From: JACDAV01 sp964626755
GTDB taxonomy: Bacteria; Chloroflexota; Limnocylindria; Limnocylindrales; CSP1-4
DNA: 64,000 bases
Direction: 5' to 3'
Assembly (NCBI GenBank): GCA_964626755.1
Contig: CAZVGO010000014.1
Span: forward strand, 62,001-126,000
Each line of letters opens with the position of its first letter. The stretch's first letter is position 1. Made by a program: the position numbers and the translations under genes. Under the pieces are notes generated by a model, which saw only the letters and a list, made by a program, of their open reading frames with translations, ran no database searches and was not told the DNA's origin. Below are positions 57,407 to 64,000 of this stretch, one piece after another.

Positions 57407-58438
57407 TCACGAGGCGGCGACCGTCGCCGGGCCCGGCAGTGGCGCGGCCATCTCGAGGAGCTCGCCGAGCCGGCTCGTCTCGACGTTGCCGCCGGACGCG
57501 ACAACCGCCACCCGGTCGCCATCGCGGAGCGGCACCTTTCCGTAGAGAACCGCGGCCAGCGCCGCTGCGCCGGCCGGCTCGAGCGCCTGCTTCATCCGCT
57601 CGGCGGCGAACCGCAGCCCGCCGAGGATCGTCGGATCGTCGAGGAGGACGATGCCGTCGACGTAACGGCGGACCATCGCCATCGTCCATTGCCCGGCGAA
57701 GGGCGCGCCGAGCCCGTCCGCGACGCTCGCCGGGGCAATCGTCACGATCTCGCCACGCTCGAGAGCCAGCGACACGGCGTTCGAACGTTCGGGCTCGACG
57801 CCGTAGACCCGGACCGCCGGCCTCGACTCCTTGAGCGCGGCGGCGACCCCGCTGATCAGCCCGCCCCCTCCGACGCCGACGACGACGACGTCGACCTCGG
57901 GCAGGTCGTCGAGGATCTCCAGCCCGACGGACCCGTTGCCCGCGATGACCGCGGGGTCGTCGAACGGGTGACAGATCGTCAGTCCCCGCTCGTCGGCAAG
58001 CTGCTGGACCTTCGCCCACACCTCGCCAACGTGCGCGCCGTGAAGGACGACCTCGCCGCCATAGCCGCGACAGGCCTCCACCTTCGAGCGCACCGCGGCC
58101 CCCGGCATGACGACCGTGGCATGAACCCCGGCATCGCGCGCGGCCCACGCGTACGCCTGGGCGGCATTGCCCGCGGACATCGTGATGATCCCGCCGGCCC
58201 GCTCCGCTGCCGAGAGGCCGGCGACCTTCGTCCGGGTCGCTCGAACCTTGAACGAGCCCGTCTTCTGGAGGTGCTCCGCCTTGACGTACAGCCGGTCGTC
58301 GGCGATCCGAATGCCCGAGGCGGCCGCGATCATCGAAGCTGCGGTCGCCGACGACAGGAGGGGCGTCCGGTGGACGCGGCCCAAGAGCGCGGCCCGCGCA
58401 GCCACGATCCTCTCGAGGGGGACGATCCGCTCCTCCAC
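57407..58438 (-). CDS. Threonine ammonia-lyase-like PLP enzyme
   Basis: A 343-residue fold-type II PLP enzyme. The PLP Lys is in LQKTGSFKVRATRTKV; MSAGNAAQAYAWAARDAGVH and the phosphate-binding VVVGVGGGGLISGVAAALK loop are typical of threonine dehydratases (IlvA/TdcB type) without the regulatory ACT domain. It makes 2-oxobutyrate and ammonia from threonine, or acts on serine; serine racemase is a close alternative. The GTG start is 6 bases after GATACT. The gene is convergent with the zincin and divergent from the ArsR gene. Confidence 0.88.
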   Translation of the reverse strand: MEERIVPLERIVAARAALLGRVHRTPLLSSATAASMIAAASGIRIADDRLYVKAEHLQKTGSFKVRATRTKVAGLSAAERAGGIITMSAGNAAQAYAWAARDAGVHATVVMPGAAVRSKVEACRGYGGEVVLHGAHVGEVWAKVQQLADERGLTICHPFDDPAVIAGNGSVGLEILDDLPEVDVVVVGVGGGGLISGVAAALKESRPAVRVYGVEPERSNAVSLALERGEIVTIAPASVADGLGAPFAGQWTMAMVRRYVDGIVLLDDPTILGGLRFAAERMKQALEPAGAAALAAVLYGKVPLRDGDRVAVVASGGNVETSRLGELLEMAAPLPGPATVAAS

Positions 58439-58489
58439 CGGCGCAGTATCGCAGTCGTGGGCGCGGGATTCGCGGTCGCGGGATCCTGA

Positions 58490-58519
58490 CTTGCGTGTTT
58501 GCGCAAGCGGTGAGACAAT
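58490..58519 (+). promoter_or_regulatory. ArsR/thioredoxin promoter with palindrome
   Basis: TTGCGT (58491-58496) and GACAAT (58514-58519) are 17 bases apart; the -10 ends 8 bases before the ATG. The palindrome CTTGCG-N6-CGCAAG (58490-58507) covers the -35, and TTGCGCAA (58499-58506) is a second one inside it. This is a likely autoregulatory operator. Confidence 0.6.
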
Positions 58520-58527
58520 AGCCCCGC

Positions 58528-58824
58528 ATGTTGGAGCAGCAGACGTCGAGCGACGTGGAGCGGCAGCGGTATGCCGCCGTGGGACGTGCGCTCGCGGATC
58601 CAAAGCGGTTGTGCGTCCTCGAGTCGCTGGCCGTGGGCGAGCTCTCCGTCCGGGACCTCTCGGTCCGGGTCGGCTGCCAGATCCCGAACATGAGCCAGCA
58701 TCTCGCCGTCCTCCGGAGTGCCGGACTGGTCACGACCCGCCGCGACGGCAGCACCATCTATTACCGCCTCTCCGACCCCCGGGTCCTCGAGGCCTACCGA
58801 CTCATCAAGACGATCGCCCGGTAG
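58528..58824 (+). CDS. ArsR-family transcriptional regulator
   Basis: A 98-residue winged-helix repressor. Visible are LADPKRLCVLESLAVGELSV, the recognition helix region CQIPNMSQHLAVLRSAGLV and the wing RRDGSTIYYRL. The usual metal motif ELCVCDL of arsenic sensors is absent, although Cys is present at CVLES and CQIP; a redox role via those Cys is possible since the next gene is thioredoxin. The start is ATG 58528. It is followed 38 bases later by the thioredoxin gene on the same transcript. Promoter palindrome as described in the preceding feature. Confidence 0.9.
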   Translation: MLEQQTSSDVERQRYAAVGRALADPKRLCVLESLAVGELSVRDLSVRVGCQIPNMSQHLAVLRSAGLVTTRRDGSTIYYRLSDPRVLEAYRLIKTIAR

Positions 58825-58862
58825 GGCCACGCGTCACCCGCTCGCCGGGAGAAAGGACACAC

Positions 58863-59243
58863 ATGGCGGAGATCCAGCACGTAACGGACGCGACGTTCGA
58901 GGAGGTTGTCCTCCACAGCGACAAGCCGGTCGTCGTCGACTTCTGGGCAGCCTGGTGCAGCCCGTGCAAGATGGTCGCGCCCGAGATGGAGAAGCTGGCC
59001 GAGAAGTACGACGGGGCGGTGACGGTCGTCAAGGTCGATGTCGACGCGAACCCCCGGCTCTCCCAGACATTCAACATCCTGAGCATTCCGACGATCGCGT
59101 TCTTCGCGCCGGGACAGCAGCCGAAGGGCGTCCAGGGCTTCCGGCCGATGGAGCAGCTCGAGCAGCAGTTCAGCCTCGCCCAGTACGCGACCGCGCCGGC
59201 TCCGGCAGCGCCGGCAGAGGCGACCCCGGCCGAGAACGCCTGA
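58863..59243 (+). CDS. Thioredoxin
   Basis: A 126-residue thioredoxin. The active site reads WAAWCSPCKMVAPEME (WCSPC, with Ser in place of the usual Gly), followed by VKVDVDANPRLSQTFNILSIPTI with cis-Pro and FAPGQQ. The C-terminal 20 residues are an Ala/Pro/Glu tail not seen in TrxA. It reduces protein disulfides in the cytoplasm. GGGAGAAAGG precedes the ATG. The arsR gene upstream probably controls it; a terminator hairpin follows. Confidence 0.95.
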   Translation: MAEIQHVTDATFEEVVLHSDKPVVVDFWAAWCSPCKMVAPEMEKLAEKYDGAVTVVKVDVDANPRLSQTFNILSIPTIAFFAPGQQPKGVQGFRPMEQLEQQFSLAQYATAPAPAAPAEATPAENA

Positions 59244-59264
59244 CCCCTCGGACCCAGACCGACC

Positions 59265-59298
59265 ACGGCCCCGGTCGCCCGATCGGGGCCGTTCGATT
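59265..59298 (+). terminator. Terminator after thioredoxin
   Basis: ACGGCCCCG pairs perfectly with CGGGGCCGT across a 10-base loop and is followed by TCGATT. It lies 22 bases after the thioredoxin stop and at the end of the convergent gene, so it may serve both strands. Confidence 0.6.
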
Positions 59299-59597
59299 CA
59301 ACCCCGGGCGTGCCGCCACGCACTGAGGAACCACGCGGTCGCCCGGTCGCTGGCGAAGCGGTCGAGCCCGGTGGGCCGGAAGGCGACCCAATCAGGCCCG
59401 CGCGGAGACGGCGTCGCGTCCGGCGTCCCGAGGGCCGCCCGGCCGACGACCGATTCGAGCCGGAACTCGGCGGTGTGGCCGGCCACGGCCGCGAACGGCC
59501 GCCCGCCGACGAGGAACTCGATCGCGCCGCTCGCCTCCCGGCGGTCGACCGCGCCGAGGGTCGAGCATGCCTCGTCGAACAGCTCCGCGAGGGTCAT
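59298..59597 (-). CDS. Small conserved-looking protein next to DinB
   Basis: A 99-residue protein: MTLAELFDEACSTLGAVDRR, then FLVGGRPFAAVAGHTAEFRL and FASDRATAWFLSAWRHARG. The layout resembles small YjbR/MmcQ-like or luminal DUF proteins but no family motif is certain. The ATG overlaps the stop of the DinB gene (ATGA), so the two are co-translated. It has no membrane helix or Cys cluster. Function unknown. Confidence 0.7.
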   Translation of the reverse strand: MTLAELFDEACSTLGAVDRREASGAIEFLVGGRPFAAVAGHTAEFRLESVVGRAALGTPDATPSPRGPDWVAFRPTGLDRFASDRATAWFLSAWRHARG

Positions 59598-60070
59598 TTG
59601 CCGGCGGCGAGGATCGCCTCGAGGTCCGCGCTGTGCTCGTCGTAGTGGTCGAGCGTCACGTCGAGAAACGACTCGAAATGGGTCGGGTGCTTCAGCCAGC
59701 GGGACTCGGGGATGACCGTCAGGTAGCCCCGCAGCTCCCCCGGGACGGTGCGCAGGCGGGCCCGGACCTCGTCCATCGGCAACGCCGACCAGGCGGCGAT
59801 GATCTCCGCGTTCCAGGCGTCACCTCGCGCGTCCCACTCGCGTTCGATCCGGTCGCGGGCCCGGCTCGTCTCGTCCACGGCGAGCTCCCGGGCGACGTCC
59901 AGGGTGATCTCGTGCCACCCGACGATGTGGGCGATCAGATCCCGGCCGGACCAGCCGTGGGCCCCCTCCACCGGCCGCGCGAGCTGAGCGTCGCTCAGCT
60001 CGGCAAGGGCCTCGTACTGCCGCCAGGCGTCCCGCTCGTCCTCCAGGAACGAGAGGGCGTCGAGGTACAT
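59594..60070 (-). CDS. DinB/mycothiol-S-transferase-like protein
   Basis: A 158-residue four-helix bundle of the DinB/DUF664-like superfamily. The first metal His is in GWSGRDLIAHIVGWHEITLD, with the later His pair near DVTLDHYDEHSADLEAIL; together these form the usual three-His metal site. Such proteins act as thiol-dependent transferases or have no known role. The ATG is 6 bases after TACCAT (leaderless). It is followed by the overlapping small gene. Confidence 0.85.
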   Translation of the reverse strand: MYLDALSFLEDERDAWRQYEALAELSDAQLARPVEGAHGWSGRDLIAHIVGWHEITLDVARELAVDETSRARDRIEREWDARGDAWNAEIIAAWSALPMDEVRARLRTVPGELRGYLTVIPESRWLKHPTHFESFLDVTLDHYDEHSADLEAILAAGK

Positions 60071-60206
60071 GGGGGCATGGTAGTCCGTTCGGCTGGCCGC
60101 CCCCGGACCCCCGGCCGATGCCTCCCGGGCATCGCCTGTGCGATACGAGGACACGGACGCACGGCGGCGGGTCACAATGGGCCCACGCGCTCGGGAGGCC
60201 GAACCC

Positions 60207-62564
60207 ATGGAGATCACGAAGAGCGGCCAGGGGGCCACGCAGCTCAAGCGGGCCCAGGATGCAGCGATGGCCGCCCCGGAGAACGCCGACGCCCGGCGCG
60301 CGGTCGTCAGGCCCCCGGAGATCGTTCCGGGAACGCTCGGGATCGTCTTTACCCATGGCATCGGTGGCCAGCCGCGGGGCGAGACCCTGCTCGATTGGGC
60401 CGGGCCGATCGTCCGCGCGATCTCGCGCTGGGCGGAGGCCACGCCGGGTGCCCAGAGCGTCCTGGCCGACGAGGTCATCCGGTCCGAGATCGACTTCCAG
60501 GGCGACAACGTCCCGTTCGTGACGATCAACGTCCCGGGCGTCCCGAAGACCGATACGAGCCCCGGCTTCGCGCGGCAGACGTGGGTCATGACCGAGGCCT
60601 GGTGGTCGGAGCGACTCGCCCCACCGGCGCTCAGCGCCGTCATCGACTGGACCGGCCGCCAGGGCGCGATCGCACGGGTCGTGGAGCGCACGATCAACCA
60701 CCTCGCCCCGGGCGGATCGCCGGTCTTCCGGGCGCTCAACAAGCTCGGCTTCGGGCTGTTCCTGTCGGTCCTGACAGCGATCATCCTGCTGTTCTACGGA
60801 GTCGCCGCGGCCCTCGCCGCGATCATCCCGTTCAAGCCGGTCCGCGAGGCCCTGGTCCGGTTCCAGCTCGGGACGTTCCTCACGACCTCGTGGGGCGACG
60901 CGTTCCTCCTCTTGCGCGATCCGATCCAGGCGGCGAACGTCCGCGGTCGGTTCATCCAGGCGATCCGCGCGCTCAGGGCGTACGGCTGCGATCGGATCGC
61001 GGTCGTGGCCCACTCGGGCGGGACGATCGTCGCCTACATGGCCCTCTCCGACCCGGCGTACGACGAAGGCGCCGACACGCTGATCACGTTCGGCGAGGCG
61101 GTCTCCCTGGGGCGGGACATCGCTCCGACGGCCGGCGAGGACGGCGGGGTTCCGCCCTCGATCCGACTGGCCCCCGGAGCTCGGCTCCGGATCGGCAGCT
61201 CCAGGCACCAGCCGCGCTGGATCGACTTCTGGGGCAGCCACGATCCCGCGCCGTGCGGCGCGCTCGAGCCGGAGTTCCCGATGTTCGACGAGGCAGTCCT
61301 CGATCGGTCGGACTGGCCCGGCAAGGCCAGTCGGAGCATTCGCGTTCTGAACCGCCGGAGCGTCCTCGACGATCACGGCTCGTACTGGGAGAACGACGAG
61401 GAGTTCCTCTACCCGCTCCTCGCCCAGCTCGAAGTGACCGCGGAGCCAACCGGCGAGACCCGCTTCAAGCCCGCCCCGATCACCCGGCCGGTGCCCGGGA
61501 CCCCGGACGGCACGGAACGCGTCACGGAACCGGATTCGTGGGTCGCCCTGCGACGCCAGCGGGTCCACATGCTCACGTTGTGGGGCCGCCTGATGTTCGT
61601 CCTCCCGCTGTTCGCAGCCGTGGGAGAGTTCATCCTGCCCGGCAGGAGTCTCATCGACTGGCTGCGCGACGTCGCGCTCGGAACCGTCACGATGGTCCCG
61701 CCCCTGCTCGACACCGCGAGTGCCGTCGTGACGTTGCGCCTCCCCTCCCCTCTCCACGACATCGTCGCGGGATTCGGCATCCTGTCAGTCGCGACGATCG
61801 TCCTCGGGGGGCTCGTGCACGCGGCCCTGCCCGTCGGCCCGGCCGATGCGTGGCCGGAGGGCTCGACCACTCGACGGGCGGTCGGCGCGCTCGACAGCTT
61901 CGTCGCCCTCCTTGCCCGACTCCTGCTCGTCGGCGCGGTCGTGTCGTTCATCCCGTGGTTGATGGGCCGCGGCCTCCAGATCCCCGGGCCGGGGCCCGTC
62001 GTGCTCCTCGTCGGGTTCGCGATCCTCGCCCTCATCGTCGGAAGCATTGCGTGGCCGAACTCGCCGCCGGTCGCCCTCGTCCGCCAGCTCGCCGGCGCGA
62101 ACGAGGCGATCTTCGCCGCGGTGGGGCTCGGGCTCGTCGCGTCGATCCTCATGTCAATCGTGTACATCGCCGCTGCCGTCCCGGAAATGCGCGTCTGGCT
62201 CGTCGGCACCGTCGTTGCGTTCGTCGCGTTCCGCGTGCTCGGCGCGGTGGGCCGCTGGCGCTGGAAAGTGTGGGACGAGCGTGAGCGCGAGGCGTTCCGC
62301 ATCCTGCGAACGCAGCCGTACGGGCGCGGCTGGCCGGCCATCCAGGCGGCGCTCCTCGCCGCGTTGGGCTTCTTCGCCGGCACCGTGGTCGTGGCCGGCC
62401 TCGTGTCGCTCGTGCCGTGGGTCATCGTGGCAACCGTCGCCCTGATCGTCTTCTGCGTGCTGCGCGACACCGCGATCAACGCCACGCCTGCCGACCGCAA
62501 CCCACCCCCTCCGGCAAAGGCGGTGCCGGCCGACGCGCCCGGGCCGCAGCCGGATTCGGCCTAG
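60207..62564 (+). CDS. Large membrane protein with lipase-like alpha/beta-hydrolase domain
   Basis: A 785-residue protein. The cytosolic N-terminal 400 residues have a hydrolase-like layout: FTHGIGGQPRGETLL (oxyanion-type loop) and the nucleophile elbow VVAHSGGTIVAY near residue 277, with a membrane hairpin (GFGLFLSVLTAIILLFYGVA) inserted between them. The C-terminal 350 residues contain about eight further helices. A His partner is plausible but not certain. I chose ATG 60207 after GGGAGGCC; ATG 60177 would lie at the transcript start. No family is recognised with confidence; lipid or peptidoglycan-linked ester turnover at the membrane is possible. Its stop overlaps the mutase stop by 3 bases on the other strand. 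Confidence 0.7.
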   Translation: MEITKSGQGATQLKRAQDAAMAAPENADARRAVVRPPEIVPGTLGIVFTHGIGGQPRGETLLDWAGPIVRAISRWAEATPGAQSVLADEVIRSEIDFQGDNVPFVTINVPGVPKTDTSPGFARQTWVMTEAWWSERLAPPALSAVIDWTGRQGAIARVVERTINHLAPGGSPVFRALNKLGFGLFLSVLTAIILLFYGVAAALAAIIPFKPVREALVRFQLGTFLTTSWGDAFLLLRDPIQAANVRGRFIQAIRALRAYGCDRIAVVAHSGGTIVAYMALSDPAYDEGADTLITFGEAVSLGRDIAPTAGEDGGVPPSIRLAPGARLRIGSSRHQPRWIDFWGSHDPAPCGALEPEFPMFDEAVLDRSDWPGKASRSIRVLNRRSVLDDHGSYWENDEEFLYPLLAQLEVTAEPTGETRFKPAPITRPVPGTPDGTERVTEPDSWVALRRQRVHMLTLWGRLMFVLPLFAAVGEFILPGRSLIDWLRDVALGTVTMVPPLLDTASAVVTLRLPSPLHDIVAGFGILSVATIVLGGLVHAALPVGPADAWPEGSTTRRAVGALDSFVALLARLLLVGAVVSFIPWLMGRGLQIPGPGPVVLLVGFAILALIVGSIAWPNSPPVALVRQLAGANEAIFAAVGLGLVASILMSIVYIAAAVPEMRVWLVGTVVAFVAFRVLGAVGRWRWKVWDEREREAFRILRTQPYGRGWPAIQAALLAALGFFAGTVVVAGLVSLVPWVIVATVALIVFCVLRDTAINATPADRNPPPPAKAVPADAPGPQPDSA

Positions 62565-64000
62565 ACCGCGACCGGCTCGCGGTACTCCCCGAAGACGCCG
62601 CGCAGGACGGCGCACATCTCGCCGAGCGTCACGTACGCGGTCGCACAACGGATGAAGTGCGGCATGAGATTCGACTCGGACGATCCGGGCCTGCCCGCCG
62701 CCTCGCGCAGGCCACGCAACGCCCCCTCGACCGCGGCCGGGTCGCGCTCGCGTCGTGTCCGCTCGAGCCTCGCCATGTGTCGTTCGAGCGAGCCCGGCGG
62801 CACCTGGAGGACCGGCACCCGCGGCGCCTCGGCCTCGTCGACCCAGCCGTTGACCCCCACGATCGTCCGCTCGCCGGCTTCGAACTCGCGCTGGAAGCGG
62901 TAGGCCGCATCGGCCACCTCGCGCTGCGGGTAGCCCTCCCTGATCGCCTGGACCATCCCGCCCCGCCGGTCGATCTCGTCGAGGTAGCGCCAGACCTGGC
63001 GTTCCGTCTCGTTCGTCAGGGCCTCGACGAACCAGGATCCCCCGAGCGGATCGACCGTGCTCGCGACACCACTCTCCTCGGCGATGATCTGCTGCTGCCG
63101 AAGGGCCAGCATCGCTGCCTCCGCCGTCGGCACCGCGAGCGCCTCGTCGTACGCGTCGGTGTGCAGTGACTGCGTCCCGCCGAGGACCGCCGCGAGCGCC
63201 TGAAGAGCAACCCGGGTCAGGTTGTTGAGCGGCTGCTGGGGGGTGAGCGAGACACCCGCGGTCTGGGTGTGGAATCGCATCCACGTCGACCGCTCGTTCT
63301 CCGCCCGATAGCGCTCGGTCATCAGCTTGTGCCAGATCCGCCGCGACGCGCGGAACTTCGCGATCTCCTCGAAGAAGTCCGAGTGCGAGTTGAAGAAGAA
63401 CGACAGGCGCGGCGCGAAGTCGTCGACCCGCAGCCCGCGCTCGATCGCCGCCTCGACGTAGGCCATCCCGTCGGCGATCGTGAAGGCGAGCTCCTGGACC
63501 GCCGTCGAGCCGGCTTCGCGAATGTGGTAGCCGCTGATCGAGACGGTGTTCCACTTCGGCAGCTCGTGCGTCCCGAACTCGATCGTGTCGGTCACGAGGC
63601 GCATCGACGGCTCGGGCGGGAAGAGGAACTCCTTCTGGGCGACGAACTCCTTGAGGATGTCGTTCTGGGTCGTCCCTTCGAGCGCTGTTCGCGGCACACC
63701 GGCCTTCTCGGCGGCGACGATGTACATCGCCCAAATCGGCGCGGCGGGCGAGTTGATCGTCATCGACGTCGAAACCTTGTCGAGGGGCAGGCCGTCGAGC
63801 AGGACCTCCATGTCGGCCAGCGACGAGACCGCGACGCCACACGTCCCGAACTCGCCGTCGGCCTCCGGGTCGTCGGAGTCGTAGCCGTACAGCGTTGGCA
63901 TGTCGTAGGCGATCGAGAGCCCGGTCTGGCCGGCCGCCAGGAGCTGGCGGAACCGCGCGTTCGTATCCTCCGCGGCACCGAACCCCGCGAACATCCGCAT
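62561..64000 (-). CDS. Methylmalonyl-CoA mutase catalytic subunit (partial at right edge)
   Basis: The visible 479 residues are the C-terminal part of the TIM-barrel subunit of a two-subunit methylmalonyl-CoA mutase. Marks are MFAGFGAAEDTNARFRQLLA, IAYDMPTLYGYDSD, the SISGYHIREAGSTAVQE loop, HTQTAGVSLTPQQPLNN and SLHTDAYDEALAVPT. The family start lies about 70 residues further upstream, beyond the window edge; the internal ATG at 64000 is not the true start. There is no B12-binding domain at the C-terminus, matching the separate B12 subunit at 53722. It isomerises methylmalonyl-CoA to succinyl-CoA. Confidence 0.93.
   Translation of the reverse strand: MRMFAGFGAAEDTNARFRQLLAAGQTGLSIAYDMPTLYGYDSDDPEADGEFGTCGVAVSSLADMEVLLDGLPLDKVSTSMTINSPAAPIWAMYIVAAEKAGVPRTALEGTTQNDILKEFVAQKEFLFPPEPSMRLVTDTIEFGTHELPKWNTVSISGYHIREAGSTAVQELAFTIADGMAYVEAAIERGLRVDDFAPRLSFFFNSHSDFFEEIAKFRASRRIWHKLMTERYRAENERSTWMRFHTQTAGVSLTPQQPLNNLTRVALQALAAVLGGTQSLHTDAYDEALAVPTAEAAMLALRQQQIIAEESGVASTVDPLGGSWFVEALTNETERQVWRYLDEIDRRGGMVQAIREGYPQREVADAAYRFQREFEAGERTIVGVNGWVDEAEAPRVPVLQVPPGSLERHMARLERTRRERDPAAVEGALRGLREAAGRPGSSESNLMPHFIRCATAYVTLGEMCAVLRGVFGEYREPVAV

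Noticed and set aside
56965..57522. Long upstream extension of the alpha/beta-hydrolase frame
   Set aside because: It runs antisense through the zincin gene and has no hydrolase character; the GTG at 56964 fits the promoter pattern.

Overview
The window is gene-dense, very GC-rich bacterial chromosome (roughly 70% G+C by eye) with many 4-base start/stop overlaps. It encodes CO-dehydrogenase-type CoxS/CoxL, a two-subunit B12 methylmalonyl-CoA mutase with MeaB, a deazaflavin-type reductase, M16 peptidase pairs and many apparently leaderless promoters. This best fits Chloroflexota (Limnocylindria/Ellin6529-like), with Actinobacteria the main alternative. No rRNA or marker gene settles it, so the taxonomy is inference. 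No gene-free stretch exceeds about 300 bases.

1-10.4 kb holds housekeeping and signalling genes: a CoxL/CoxS pair cut by the left edge, an F420-type reductase, a MetE-like barrel protein, a Ser/Thr kinase overlapping tail-to-tail with a TPR-rhomboid protease, an SRAP DNA-crosslink protein, an ECF sigma factor with a membrane anti-sigma-like partner and a secreted acidic protein, and an MFS exporter. 10.4-17.8 kb holds an M16 peptidase pair (one active, one lacking the zinc motif), an ArsR-type regulator with two matching operators (its own promoter and a small gene), and a CopC/membrane/DUF1905 operon. 18-23 kb is carB and carA. The carA leader carries two PyrR-binding hairpins, an intrinsic terminator and a 30-codon leader ORF ending on the carA start codon. 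A Kelch lipoprotein and tRNA-Lys(CTT) follow.

24.4-44 kb is an accessory catabolic island bordered and interrupted by gene relics (integrase, P450, MFS). It encodes RpiB, an Ldh_2 dehydrogenase, a class-III aminotransferase, a lipoyl E2 acyltransferase, a YjbQ protein, a 3-hydroxyisobutyrate-dehydrogenase-like enzyme, two cupins, a sugar ABC importer (binding protein plus two permeases, no ATPase), two metallo-beta-lactamase-fold proteins, a ketopantoate-reductase-like enzyme, a Gfo/Idh/MocA oxidoreductase, a GntR/UTRA repressor, an FGGY kinase and E1 alpha/beta of a 2-oxoacid dehydrogenase. Seven copies of a palindrome close to TnTAnAC-nn-GTnTAnA sit at the promoters of these units, so the whole block looks like one GntR regulon for uptake and oxidation of an unidentified sugar, polyol or sugar acid that ends in an acyl-CoA.

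44-64 kb returns to core metabolism and maintenance: an MMPL transporter, NUDIX, a methyltransferase, aldehyde and acyl-CoA dehydrogenases, a hybrid histidine kinase, 3-hydroxyacyl-CoA dehydrogenase, MeaB and the mutase B12 subunit, FolE, an HDAC-like amidohydrolase, an alpha/beta hydrolase, a small zincin, threonine dehydratase, ArsR with thioredoxin, DinB, a large membrane protein with a lipase-like domain, and the mutase catalytic subunit cut by the right edge. Many genes outside the island have a -10 box only 6-9 nt before the start codon, indicating leaderless mRNAs; the island genes mostly use Shine-Dalgarno leaders.
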